28,469 bases of DNA from Bacteroidales bacterium UBA1736 (GCA_002315825.1 DCIC01000066.1:281-28749); one strand, 5' to 3'. Counted from the first letter of the stretch, positions 16,466 to 24,796 are shown. The notes: a model not told the origin generated them from the letters alone. Program-made: numbers and translations.

Positions 16466-17367
16466 TGCTCTCTGAGAAGTGCTACGGCAGCGGGAACGGT
16501 CTGCTCACGCTCGCCCTTGGTTCCGCACTCGAAACTTACATAGTTCTGATAGCCGATCTCCTTGAGAGCGCGCATACCTTCTACATAATTGTCAACCTCA
16601 GGATCCTCGCCGGGCATCAGACGACGTCCGCGGCTTGCCACGTGGACGTGCTGGAGATACTTCGCGCCTGCAGAGATGAATGCTGCATAGTCCGATGTCT
16701 CCTCCTGCATATGCCAGAAGTCTCCCATACACTTTACACCTTCGCTCTGAGAGTCACGGCAAATGGCCGCTGCATCCCCAACAAGGCGCAGATAATGACA
16801 CTCACGTCTGTTGAGAGGCTCAAGAATCACCTTGGTGTTGCATTTGAGAGCAAACTCTCCGAGCTCGTGCATCTGGTCCACCAGATACTGGCGGGTTTCG
16901 GCTGTATGAGGCATACAGGGTGTCTGAGCATTGAAAGCGGGTACCATAATGACACCTGTGGATCCGAGCTGACCTGCAGCCTCAACGATCTCACGCATTG
17001 TGGTATCAAAAAGGTTCTTGATCTCAGGGTCCTCAGAAAGGATGAATCCGTCAAATCCGGCACAGATGGCGGATATCTTTATATTTCTTCCGTTGAGCGC
17101 CTGCTGAAGCTCACTTACACGGTCCTTGAGTCCTCTTCCTCCGACTTCGAGACCGACAATGCCGAGATTCTCCATATAGTCGAGTTTCTGTCCGAGGTTC
17201 TCACCGGGTGCAGTACCCTCCTGGAAAGAGAGCTTGAGTTCAACATCCTGACCCTTCTTTGCGGGAGCGGTGCTGCAGGATGATGCAGCAAAGGCCAGCG
17301 GGCTTGTTGCCACTGCAACGCCCGCTGCTCCTGCTATTGACCTTCCTATGAATTGTCTTCTGTCCAT
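16450..17367 (-). CDS. Tat-exported sugar phosphate isomerase/epimerase-like TIM-barrel protein
   Basis: The 305-residue protein starts with a twin-arginine signal (DRRQFIG, Arg3-Arg4, then a hydrophobic stretch ending AFA-A at about 27). The mature part is a xylose-isomerase-like TIM barrel. Metal-ligand strands typical of the family can be seen: ILEPLNRRE, GDFWHM, YLQHVHVASRG and VSFECG. Family members isomerise or epimerise sugars or polyols; the substrate cannot be told. Tat export implies that it folds and loads its metal in the cytoplasm and then acts in the periplasm, which is unusual for this family's central-metabolism members but known for Bacteroidota copies. It lies three bases after the oxidoreductase gene, so the two probably act on one pathway. 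Confidence 0.8.
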   Translation of the reverse strand: MDRRQFIGRSIAGAAGVAVATSPLAFAASSCSTAPAKKGQDVELKLSFQEGTAPGENLGQKLDYMENLGIVGLEVGGRGLKDRVSELQQALNGRNIKISAICAGFDGFILSEDPEIKNLFDTTMREIVEAAGQLGSTGVIMVPAFNAQTPCMPHTAETRQYLVDQMHELGEFALKCNTKVILEPLNRRECHYLRLVGDAAAICRDSQSEGVKCMGDFWHMQEETSDYAAFISAGAKYLQHVHVASRGRRLMPGEDPEVDNYVEGMRALKEIGYQNYVSFECGTKGEREQTVPAAVALLREQWQLA

Positions 17368-17370
17368 AGT

Positions 17371-18723
17371 TTATTTTGCCTTTCCGGGTACTTTGACTAC
17401 ATACTCGGACATATCCATCTTGCCGAGCTCGAGTTTCTCGGGCATATAATCCATAGAAGATGCGCTGATCTCCTCCCAGGTAACAGTGTTTCCTGTATAT
17501 GCAGCCTCACGGCCCATTACACCTGCAAGACAAGAGATAGCTGTATCGGTAGCCTCGTCGTGAGCCTCACCCTTGCGGATATGATTTACCCAATCCACGT
17601 GCTCGAGAACATAAGGATCGTGCTGAGCGAACTGAGCCTTTGAGGCCTCCTCATCAAACTTCCAGATAACATTGCCCTTGAGGTCTTTGATGACGTGCTC
17701 CTGGCTGTTCCAAGATCCCTTGGTACCCTGAATGAACTCACTTACGTTTGTGCTGGCACCATCTATCTGGCGGCACATACTGTGCATATGGATACCGTTT
17801 TCAAACTCGAAGTCAACGCTGAACTGGTCATACTGGTCTCCTGTGATACGGCGATGACGTGCTCCGCAGCCGGTAGCCTTGACAGGCTTCATTCCTGCCA
17901 TCCAGAGGAATACGTCGATATTATGAACGTGCTGCTCGACGATATGGTCTCCTGAGAGCCATTTCCAGTTGACCCAGTCACGGATCATCCATTCCATATC
18001 GCTCCAGCCTGCCTGACGCTCCTTGTACCAGAGCATACCCTGGTTCCAATATACGTTACCTCCGGTGATCTCACCGATGTAGCCTTCCTGAATCTTCTGG
18101 AAAGCCTCAACATAAGGGCGCTGGTGGTGACGCTGTGTACCGGTAACCACGCTGAGTCCCTTGGCAGTAGCCTGCTTTGCAGTAGCCATAATGCTGCGGT
18201 ATCCCTTGGGATCAACTGCGATAGGTTTCTCAAGGAATGAGTGCACTCCCTTCTCAGTTGCATACTGGAAATGAACGGGACGGAAAACAGGAGGAGTGGT
18301 GAGAATCACCATATCGATACCTGAATCAATAACCTGCTTGTATGCATCAAAACCGACAAAACACTTGTCATCGGGAACATCCTGATTGTGCTTTTCCTTA
18401 AGCATTGTGCGGACATTCTCAAGACGGTCAGCGAATGTGTCACCGAGAGCTGCCACAGTAATGCCGTCAGCGGCATTGAGGAGGTTGACGATAGCGCCGG
18501 AACCACGTCCGCCGCAACCTACGAGGCCAACCTTGAGCGCCTTGCCTTCAGATGCCTTGTCAGCAAGCTCAGGTACATAGTACTCTCCTTTAGGTCTGAG
18601 AGGGATAAGCTGATCTTTAGATCCACAAGCTGAAATGAGAGCTGATGTCCCGACGATTCCGGAAATACCAAGGACAGTTGACTTGGTCAAGAACTCTCTT
18701 CTGTCGATTTTCTTATTCTCCAT
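17371..18723 (-). CDS. Tat-exported Gfo/Idh/MocA family oxidoreductase
   Basis: The 450-residue protein begins with a twin-arginine signal, DRREFLTK (Arg8-Arg9), and a possible lipobox LISAC (Cys33). The Rossmann fold follows, with KVGLVGCGGRGSG (dinucleotide loop at about 69-74) and FLEKP (Glu165-Pro167, the family's catalytic-loop motif). The GDHIVEQHVHNIDVFLW stretch supplies the usual His/Asp substrate residues. Members oxidise or reduce sugars using tightly held NAD(P); some, including GH109 glycosidases, use it in a cycle. Tat export fits a protein that carries its nucleotide across the membrane already bound. Neighbours are the tetraheme cytochrome fusion (26 bases upstream) and the TIM-barrel enzyme. 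I cannot separate a dehydrogenase from a GH109-like hydrolase by eye. Confidence 0.85.
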   Translation of the reverse strand: MENKKIDRREFLTKSTVLGISGIVGTSALISACGSKDQLIPLRPKGEYYVPELADKASEGKALKVGLVGCGGRGSGAIVNLLNAADGITVAALGDTFADRLENVRTMLKEKHNQDVPDDKCFVGFDAYKQVIDSGIDMVILTTPPVFRPVHFQYATEKGVHSFLEKPIAVDPKGYRSIMATAKQATAKGLSVVTGTQRHHQRPYVEAFQKIQEGYIGEITGGNVYWNQGMLWYKERQAGWSDMEWMIRDWVNWKWLSGDHIVEQHVHNIDVFLWMAGMKPVKATGCGARHRRITGDQYDQFSVDFEFENGIHMHSMCRQIDGASTNVSEFIQGTKGSWNSQEHVIKDLKGNVIWKFDEEASKAQFAQHDPYVLEHVDWVNHIRKGEAHDEATDTAISCLAGVMGREAAYTGNTVTWEEISASSMDYMPEKLELGKMDMSEYVVKVPGKAK

Positions 18724-18749
18724 TTTGTTGGTTATTGTTGGTTAGTTAT

Positions 18750-20249
18750 TTATTGTTTGATTTCTTCAGGCACCTCGCATACCACGCGGAAACCAATACC
18801 CTTGACATCGGAGTACCACCAGATGCTCTTGGGCATCTGAGGGTCGGTCTTGAGCCACTCATCGTGGCGGGTATGGTCACGGGCGGCACTGCGCACACGC
18901 GATGCATCGGCGGAGTAGAGTCCACCCCTGACAACGTGCTCGGTCCCCACTTCGGGTCCCTTGGGATCCACAGCCCCGTCGGAAAGCTTTGAGTATGCAT
19001 CTTCAGCATACCAGTCTGAACAGTACTCCATTACGTTTCCGAGCATATTCTTCAGGCCGAAAGGATTGGCCTTGACCTCGGAAGGAGTGTGGGAACGGCT
19101 GCGGCTGTTCTTGTCGTAGATGACGTAGGTATTGATCGTTGTCGTATCTTTCAGGAATTTCTTTGTCTTTCCGTCGAAGAAGTAAGGCGTGCTGCTGCCT
19201 CCTCTTGCGGCATACTCCCACTCGGCCTCGGTAGGAAGTCTGTAGGTCTTGCCTGTCTTGAGAGAAAGCCACTGGCAGAAAGTCTGTGCGCCGTAATATG
19301 TCATAGTGATGGCTGGACGGTCTCCCATTCCCCAGCCCTGGTCAGGATTGCCGAAAGGAGGGGTCGGACCCGATACAGCATCGATGTCGGTGCGGGAATT
19401 GTGCTCATAGACATCTTCCGGTGCCACACGGCCCTCGGACATTGTGTCTTTGTAGAAGGCCCAGTACTGACGCCAGGTTACCTCCACTTCCCCCATAAAG
19501 AAGGATGAAACGGTCACGTTTCTTACGGGCCCTTCGTCTTCAGCACGGAAAGGCTCTTTCTTGTCACTTCCCATCTGGAAAGTACCGCCGGGAACGGCAA
19601 CCATACTCAGTGTGACTCCGGTGCCGGGAACAGTCTCAGTGAAATTGCTGAACGAGGTCAGCTCGGCAGGCTCTGAATAATTGAACAAATTGTCAATAAC
19701 ATCCTCCACGATGCTCTTCAGAGCGCTATGCTGATAATCGGGATTGAAGTGACCGGCATTGAGGTGGCAGCTGATGCACTGCAGGTCATACTTCTCTTCA
19801 TTCTCCTGATAATAAAGATGCGCGGTGATGCCCTCATCGGTGATGCCGTCGGGCAGAAGATTGATGTGGCACTCCTTGCAGGACTCGTTGAACACAATAT
19901 GGGTGGCGTGGTCAAGCTCTCCCTTTGCATCCCAGTCGATATCTTCTTTTTTCTTGGTAAGGAAGGACCATACATCTCTCAGGCCTGTCTTTGCCTTGAC
20001 TGTAAAATGCTCGATGGAGCCCTCGGGCGGAAGATGGCAGGCGGCACAGTCCGTCTTTGTTCCGCTGGGGTTGTTGTAATGAGAGGAGAGCTTCCAGGTC
20101 GCGTCAGAATCGGGATGATAGTGACAGGACATACAGAAGTCGTTGGAAGAGCTCTTGTGATAGAGTGAGCTGAGCACCAGAGTCAGGCATACGCCCAACA
20201 GCATTCCGCCCACGGCCATCAGCCAGTATTTGCGTTTGTTTTTATCCAT
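18750..20249 (-). CDS. NapC/NrfH-type tetraheme cytochrome fused to a SUMF1 domain
   Basis: The 499-residue protein has an N-terminal membrane anchor (about 8-30) and then four heme c motifs: CMSCH (39-43), CAACH (68-72), CKECH (124-128) and CISCH (158-162). This is the layout of NapC/NirT/NrfH quinol dehydrogenases, which move electrons between menaquinol and periplasmic partners. From about residue 210 to the end it is a formylglycine-generating-enzyme/SUMF1-type domain, with VAVPGGTFQMGS, EVTWRQYWAFY, RLPTEAEWEYAARGG, GNVMEYCSDWY, VVRGG and GIGFRVV. The paired cysteines needed for formylglycine formation are absent from its last motif, so this part is probably structural or binding, as in GldJ/GldK. 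It heads the operon with the Tat-exported enzymes and ResB/CcsA. Confidence 0.88.
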   Translation of the reverse strand: MDKNKRKYWLMAVGGMLLGVCLTLVLSSLYHKSSSNDFCMSCHYHPDSDATWKLSSHYNNPSGTKTDCAACHLPPEGSIEHFTVKAKTGLRDVWSFLTKKKEDIDWDAKGELDHATHIVFNESCKECHINLLPDGITDEGITAHLYYQENEEKYDLQCISCHLNAGHFNPDYQHSALKSIVEDVIDNLFNYSEPAELTSFSNFTETVPGTGVTLSMVAVPGGTFQMGSDKKEPFRAEDEGPVRNVTVSSFFMGEVEVTWRQYWAFYKDTMSEGRVAPEDVYEHNSRTDIDAVSGPTPPFGNPDQGWGMGDRPAITMTYYGAQTFCQWLSLKTGKTYRLPTEAEWEYAARGGSSTPYFFDGKTKKFLKDTTTINTYVIYDKNSRSRSHTPSEVKANPFGLKNMLGNVMEYCSDWYAEDAYSKLSDGAVDPKGPEVGTEHVVRGGLYSADASRVRSAARDHTRHDEWLKTDPQMPKSIWWYSDVKGIGFRVVCEVPEEIKQ

Positions 20250-20287
20250 ACAATTTATTAATCCCGCGAATTTAACAAAAAAATTCG

Positions 20288-20295
20288 TAAATTTG
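20288..20295 (+). promoter_or_regulatory. -7 element upstream of the 95-residue protein and galE
   Basis: TAAATTTG at 20288-20295 fits TAnnTTTG and lies 22 bases before the ATG at 20318. No good TTTG is seen at the -33 place. It sits in the 68-base gap between divergent genes. On the other strand only a weaker TATCTTTT is found for the cytochrome operon. Confidence 0.5.
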
Positions 20296-20317
20296 CAGGA
20301 CAGAAAAAGATAATGTT

Positions 20318-20605
20318 ATGAATTTAAGAGACATCAAGAAAGACATTGAGTATGTACTCGGTGCATTCATAGACGATTGTTCAGTGTTCGCAACAATCAA
20401 CCCCAACGCTTCCGATGCAGAGCTTGACTCCCTTCTCGACGAGGCCGTATCAGTTTACAATGAGATGAAAGACAAGGCCAACGCCAAGGTTGAAGGCAGC
20501 AAGAAAGTGTACTTCGCAGCTCTCAGAAACGAGATTCTCGAGAAGACAGACGGTCTGTATGAGAAGCTCAGCAATATCATTAAGAGCTGCACTCCCTCAG
20601 AATAA
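20318..20605 (+). CDS. Small conserved Bacteroidota protein of unknown function
   Basis: The 95-residue protein is acidic, helical and soluble in look, beginning MNLRDIKKDIEYVLGAF. It has no signal peptide and no catalytic motif that I can see. Proteins of this size and opening (an 'xIxxDIxYVxxxF(I/V)xDC' pattern) are, from memory, common in Bacteroidales and remain unnamed. It is preceded by a good -7 element and followed 11 bases later by galE, so it is likely expressed with it. No link to sugar metabolism can be read from the sequence itself. Confidence 0.7.
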   Translation: MNLRDIKKDIEYVLGAFIDDCSVFATINPNASDAELDSLLDEAVSVYNEMKDKANAKVEGSKKVYFAALRNEILEKTDGLYEKLSNIIKSCTPSE

Positions 20606-20616
20606 TCCACGCAGAA

Positions 20617-21636
20617 ATGTCAAAATGTGTTCTTGTATCCGGTGGTGCCGGGTACATCGGGAGTCACGTCACCGTTGAATTGGTGAATGCAGGATATGAG
20701 GTCGTCGTTGCGGACAATATGTCCAACTGCGACCTTACCTGTTATAACGGAGTATGCTCAATTATTGGCAAGGAATTACCCCTCGTCAAGATGGATTTCT
20801 GCGACATCAGCGCAGTGCAGAAGTTGTTCACAGAGTACAAATTCGACGCAGTCATCCATTTCGCGGCATTCAAGGCCGTGGGAGAGTCTGTGGACGAGCC
20901 TTTGAAATATTATCGCAACAATATTCTCTCCTTCACTAACCTGATTGAGGTTGCAAGAAAAAAAGGATGCAACATCCTCTTCTCTTCGTCAGCCACAGTC
21001 TATGGAGAGAGCGAGACTCTCCCTGTGACGGAGAGGACTCCCCGCCAGCAGGCGACTTCCCCTTACGGCAACACCAAGCAGATTTGCGAAGACATCCTGC
21101 GCGACAGCGTGAAGGCATATGAGGGCATCAATGGCATCGCATTGAGATATTTCAATCCTGTCGGAGCACATCCCTCCGCTCTTATCGGAGAGCTCCCCCG
21201 CGGGGTGCCCAACAATCTGGCCCCTTTCATCACCCAGACAGCCATAGGTAAAAGGGAGTGTCTGAGCATATTCGGCAACGACTATCCCACCGAAGACGGG
21301 ACCTGCCTGAGGGACTATATCGATATCGTGGACCTTGCCAAAGCTCACGTATGTGCCGTCACCCGTATGGTGGAAGGCAGGATGAAAGACGGATACGAAG
21401 TGTACAACATCGGTACAGGAAGGCCTGTTTCGGTATTGGAGCTTGTAAAGACCTTCGAGAAAGTCAGCGGAAAGCCTCTCAACTATAAATTCGCTCCCCG
21501 CAGAAGCGGAGACATCGCAGCCATCTGGGCAGACCCCTCCCTCGCAAACAAAGAATTGGGCTGGAAAGCCGAAAGAAGCGTTGAGCAGACCCTTGCGGCG
21601 GCCTGGGCGTGGGAGCAACATCTCGCAGAGAAATAA
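20617..21636 (+). CDS. galE: UDP-glucose 4-epimerase
   Basis: The 339-residue protein is a short-chain dehydrogenase-fold epimerase that interconverts UDP-glucose and UDP-galactose with bound NAD. It shows the NAD loop GGAGYIGSH (9-17), VIHFAAFKAVGES (about 90-102), SSSATVYGE (about 123-131), the catalytic YGNTK (Tyr150, Lys154), RYFNPVGAHPS, and DYIDIVDLAKAH. The length is typical of bacterial GalE. It serves the Leloir pathway and supplies UDP-galactose for surface polysaccharides. radA follows after two bases, with no evident functional link. Confidence 0.95.
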   Translation: MSKCVLVSGGAGYIGSHVTVELVNAGYEVVVADNMSNCDLTCYNGVCSIIGKELPLVKMDFCDISAVQKLFTEYKFDAVIHFAAFKAVGESVDEPLKYYRNNILSFTNLIEVARKKGCNILFSSSATVYGESETLPVTERTPRQQATSPYGNTKQICEDILRDSVKAYEGINGIALRYFNPVGAHPSALIGELPRGVPNNLAPFITQTAIGKRECLSIFGNDYPTEDGTCLRDYIDIVDLAKAHVCAVTRMVEGRMKDGYEVYNIGTGRPVSVLELVKTFEKVSGKPLNYKFAPRRSGDIAAIWADPSLANKELGWKAERSVEQTLAAAWAWEQHLAEK

Positions 21637-21638
21637 AT

Positions 21639-22997
21639 ATGTCCGGCAAGAGCAAAACTGTATGGTTCTGCACCTCGTGTGGCAACGAAAGTCCCAAATG
21701 GATGGGACGCTGTCCATCGTGCGGGGAGTGGAACACTATGGTGGAAAAGACTCTTGAAAGCGGAGTGAAACGGGCGCGGAACACTTTTTCCGGTCCCGTC
21801 CACAAGCCCGTGGCCCTCAAAGAAATAGAATCCTCCGAAGAGACAAGGATTTCGCTCAGAAACACTGAATTGAACAGAATTCTGGGCGGAGGCATTGTGC
21901 CCGGGTCTCTGGTCCTTATCGGTGGAGAGCCAGGGATTGGCAAATCCACTCTGTCTCTTCAGATCCCTCTCAATTGCCCCGATCTGAAGACTCTCTACGT
22001 CACTGGCGAGGAAAGCATCAAGCAGGTCAAGATGAGAGGAGACCGTCTCGGCGGGAACATCTCCGACTGCCTGATATTCAGTGAGACAAGGATTGAATCC
22101 ATCATCGAGGAAGCGGAGAGCATCCGCCCTCAGCTGATGATTGTGGACTCGGTGCAGACTATGTATTCGGAGTCCGCCGAATCCACTCCGGGGTCTGTGA
22201 GCCAGATAAAGGAGGTGGCTGCCACCCTTCTGCGCTTTGCCAAAGAAAGCGGCATAGCAGTAATCCTGATCGGTCACATCACAAAAGACGGTTACATCGC
22301 CGGACCTAAGATTCTGGAACATATCGTGGATGTAGTTCTCCAGTTCGAAGGGGACAACAGGGGGTCGTACAGGATACTCAGAAGCATAAAGAACCGTTTC
22401 GGCTCCACTTCAGAGCTGGCCGTATTTGAGATGACCGGCAATGGGCTGCGTGAGGTAAGCAATCCTTCCGAACTGCTTATCCCAATGCACGAGCAAGGCT
22501 TGAGCGGAACCGCAGTGAGTGCGATGCTGGACGGAGCACGTTCTTTCCTCTTCGAAGTCCAGGCCCTCGTGAGCAGCGCGGCATACGGCACGGCACAGAG
22601 GTCCGCAACCGGATTTGACGTGCGAAGACTGAATATGCTTCTCGCAGTGCTTGAAAGACGCGCCGGGTTTCATCTCAGCGCAAAGGACGTATTCCTCAAT
22701 ATGGCCGGAGGTCTGAGGATCACCGATCCCGCCTGCGACCTCGCGGTTGTTTGCGCCGTCCTTTCGTCCAATTTTGATTTTGCGATTCCGCCCGACTGCT
22801 GCTTTGCAGGAGAGATTGGTCTGAGCGGGGAAATACGGCCTGTGAGTCAGCCTGACAAGAGAATATCTGAAGCCGCAAGACTGGGTTTCAAGAAAATATA
22901 CCTGTCTTCTTTTACAAAGATTGACCAGAAGTTTGAAGGAATCCAGATAATAAAAGTGGCCGACATCCCGGCCCTCGTAAAGAGCCTGTTCAAATAA
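21639..22997 (+). CDS. radA: DNA repair and recombination protein RadA (Sms)
   Basis: The 452-residue protein has the N-terminal zinc finger (Cys11, Cys14, Cys25, Cys28: CTSCG and CPSCG), a RecA-like ATPase with the Walker A motif GEPGIGKST (96-104), the RadA signature KNRFG (251-255), and a Lon-protease-like C-terminal domain. RadA is a hexameric motor that extends recombination intermediates by branch migration. I chose the ATG at 21639, two bases after the galE stop and five codons before the zinc finger's KTVWFC; the frame stays open to an upstream ATG at 21609 inside galE, which is unlikely. Its last eight bases overlap the convergent phosphodiesterase gene. Confidence 0.95.
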   Translation: MSGKSKTVWFCTSCGNESPKWMGRCPSCGEWNTMVEKTLESGVKRARNTFSGPVHKPVALKEIESSEETRISLRNTELNRILGGGIVPGSLVLIGGEPGIGKSTLSLQIPLNCPDLKTLYVTGEESIKQVKMRGDRLGGNISDCLIFSETRIESIIEEAESIRPQLMIVDSVQTMYSESAESTPGSVSQIKEVAATLLRFAKESGIAVILIGHITKDGYIAGPKILEHIVDVVLQFEGDNRGSYRILRSIKNRFGSTSELAVFEMTGNGLREVSNPSELLIPMHEQGLSGTAVSAMLDGARSFLFEVQALVSSAAYGTAQRSATGFDVRRLNMLLAVLERRAGFHLSAKDVFLNMAGGLRITDPACDLAVVCAVLSSNFDFAIPPDCCFAGEIGLSGEIRPVSQPDKRISEAARLGFKKIYLSSFTKIDQKFEGIQIIKVADIPALVKSLFK

Positions 22998-23496
22998 TAC
23001 GGCTGCGGGGCAGGTCGAAATGCTCCATATCCTTTACTTCATCCCCCTCAATTCTGAATCTGAGGGCGGTCCGCACATTGTGCCAACCCTGGATGCCGCA
23101 GGCTCCCGGATTGAGCGTCAGCATTTCATAGCGCTCATCATACATTACCCGCAGAATGTGCGAATGTCCGCAGACAAAAACACGTGGACGATAAGCCTCT
23201 ATCAAAGCCTGAGCCCTGAGATCATACCTTCCGGGATAACCGCCGATATGGGTCATCAGCACGCTCACGCCTTCTCTCTCAAAGAACTGATGATGAGGAT
23301 ACTCTTCCCTAATGTCCTGCCCGTCACAGTTCCCGTGTACTCCTACCAGTGGTTTGAAGGCGGCTATCTCATTTGCAAAGCCGATCCCTCCCCCGAAATC
23401 TCCAGCGTGCCACAGTTCATCGACGGGATCCAGGAATTTCTTGAATTCGTCATCAAAGACCGAATGAGTATCCGAAATGAGACCTATATATTTCAT
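22990..23496 (-). CDS. YfcE-like metallophosphoesterase
   Basis: The 168-residue protein is a small calcineurin-like phosphodiesterase. The metal-site series is complete: SDTH (Asp9, His11), AGDFG (Asp33), HGNCD (Asn56), MTHIGG (His83), and CGHSH (His111, His113), followed by NPGACG. YfcE/MJ0936-type enzymes cleave phosphodiesters in vitro, but the natural substrate is not settled. It is the last gene of a tight operon: its start overlaps the rsmE stop as TGATG, so translation is probably coupled. Its end overlaps convergent radA by eight bases. Confidence 0.9.
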   Translation of the reverse strand: MKYIGLISDTHSVFDDEFKKFLDPVDELWHAGDFGGGIGFANEIAAFKPLVGVHGNCDGQDIREEYPHHQFFEREGVSVLMTHIGGYPGRYDLRAQALIEAYRPRVFVCGHSHILRVMYDERYEMLTLNPGACGIQGWHNVRTALRFRIEGDEVKDMEHFDLPRSRII

Positions 23497-24218
23497 CAGA
23501 TTTTACTTAGGTAAACTGCCTCAACGGAAGTGAGAGCAGCAGTTTCCGTCCTAAGGCGTGATTCTCCCAAGTGAATGGGGATGAAGCCATTCTTGACGGC
23601 CAATTCCAGTTCTTTCTGCGAGAAGTCACCTTCCGGGCCAATGAGAACGATGATTTCCCTCCCGGAGAATGAGCGCAGGGCATCATTGATCGAAATGCGC
23701 GGAGCCTCTCCCTCGAAGCAGCAAGCTATCAACTTGAGGCAATCCTGCCCCGACGGGGAAGTTTCGATAAACCGGCTCACCGACTGGGCCTCTTCGATCT
23801 TGGGGACAGCTGCCTTCAGGGACTGCTTGGCGGCGGAAAGGAGGATGCGCTTCAATCGCTCGGGCTTGAAAACTTTCCGCTCGGAATGATCGCCTATCAC
23901 CGGAGAAATGATGTCAATGCCCAGCTCCGCGGCTTTTTCCGCAAACCATTCGTAACGGTCAATATTCTTTGTGGGGCAGACTGCCATATTGAGATGATAG
24001 GGATGAGAGCCCCAATTCTGCTGAGCTCCGACAATCTTTGCCCGCGCCTCCTTGCCTGCAGTATCGAGAAGGACACAAGTGTACAATGTCCCTTCTCCGT
24101 CGATTATGGATATCTCATCTCCCTCCCGATGCCTCAGAACTCTGACGCAATGGGCAGTTTCATCCGCATCGAGGATACACAATCCTTCGCTGATTCTGTC
24201 CGACCAGAAAAGCTCCAT
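23496..24218 (-). CDS. rsmE: 16S rRNA (uracil1498-N3)-methyltransferase RsmE
   Basis: The 240-residue protein is a SPOUT-class methyltransferase. Family marks are the N-terminal HCVRVLRHREGD (about 23-34), then AVCPTKNIDRYEWFAEKAAELG (the KN..D.ekA.ELG pattern), AAKQS, LIGPEGDFSQKE and LGESRLRTETA, the last two forming the knotted S-adenosylmethionine site. It methylates U1498 of 16S rRNA in the assembled 30S subunit. It follows the tsaC/sua5 gene by six bases. Confidence 0.95.
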   Translation of the reverse strand: MELFWSDRISEGLCILDADETAHCVRVLRHREGDEISIIDGEGTLYTCVLLDTAGKEARAKIVGAQQNWGSHPYHLNMAVCPTKNIDRYEWFAEKAAELGIDIISPVIGDHSERKVFKPERLKRILLSAAKQSLKAAVPKIEEAQSVSRFIETSPSGQDCLKLIACCFEGEAPRISINDALRSFSGREIIVLIGPEGDFSQKELELAVKNGFIPIHLGESRLRTETAALTSVEAVYLSKI

Positions 24219-24224
24219 ATCAAC

Positions 24225-24794
24225 TTATGGCCTTATTATCTCCACCTCATTTCCGAGGCCGAGTTTGATGATCTGAGAAGCGAGTCCGGTCGAATCCCTC
24301 TCCAGTTTCGGATCGACAATATAGTCCACGGCATCCTTTATGGCCTGAGGAATCTCGTCAAACGTGCGGGGAGAAGGCTCTCCTGAAATGTTGGCGGAAG
24401 TTGACACTATGGGGCAGCGCAATTTTCTCACGAGCTGAACACAGAAGTCATTCATCGGGATCCTGATACCTACTGATCCATCCTCTGCCACAACATTCTG
24501 GGCAAGATACTGGGCTCCCGGATATATGATTGTCATAGGACGGTCATTTACCTCGACGAGATCGATAGCCATATCCGGAATCTGCTTAATATGCTTCGCG
24601 ACCATATCCATATCACTGGCCAGCAGGACAAGGGACTTGCTGTCGGGACGGTTCTTGATTTTGTAAACTTTGCTTACCGCTTCCTCATTGGTAGCATCGC
24701 AGCCTATACCCCAAATGGTATCTGTCGGATATAGTATTACGCCACCGGCCTTGAGGGTCGATAGGGCGGCTTTCAGAATTTCTTCTCTTTCCAT
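24225..24794 (-). CDS. Threonylcarbamoyl-AMP synthase (TsaC/Sua5/YrdC family)
   Basis: The 189-residue protein makes threonylcarbamoyl-AMP from threonine, bicarbonate and ATP, the first step towards t6A37 in tRNAs that read ANN codons. Seen are the opening GGVILYPTDTIWGIGCDA, the KxR motif in KIKNRPDSKSL, and STSANISGEPSP. It is of the short type without the C-terminal Sua5 domain. I chose the ATG at 24794, two bases after the rhomboid stop; a TTG at 24800 in the same frame would add two residues. It is the fourth gene of the mutL operon and, with rsmE, forms an RNA-modification pair. Confidence 0.92.
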   Translation of the reverse strand: MEREEILKAALSTLKAGGVILYPTDTIWGIGCDATNEEAVSKVYKIKNRPDSKSLVLLASDMDMVAKHIKQIPDMAIDLVEVNDRPMTIIYPGAQYLAQNVVAEDGSVGIRIPMNDFCVQLVRKLRCPIVSTSANISGEPSPRTFDEIPQAIKDAVDYIVDPKLERDSTGLASQIIKLGLGNEVEIIRP

Positions 24795-24796
24795 TG

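Noticed and set aside
16342..17283. 313-residue plus-strand frame
   Set aside because: It is the antisense of the ResB and TIM-barrel genes, both of which have clear family motifs.
18750..20249. Active formylglycine-generating enzyme serving sulfatases
   Set aside because: The cysteine pair of the active site is missing and no sulfatase gene is present in the window.
21609..21638. N-terminal extension of RadA
   Set aside because: It lies inside galE; the ATG two bases after the galE stop gives the normal RadA start before the zinc finger.
21483..22322. 279-residue minus-strand frame
   Set aside because: It lies antisense to galE and radA, which have full motif sets; nothing in the frame resembles a known family.
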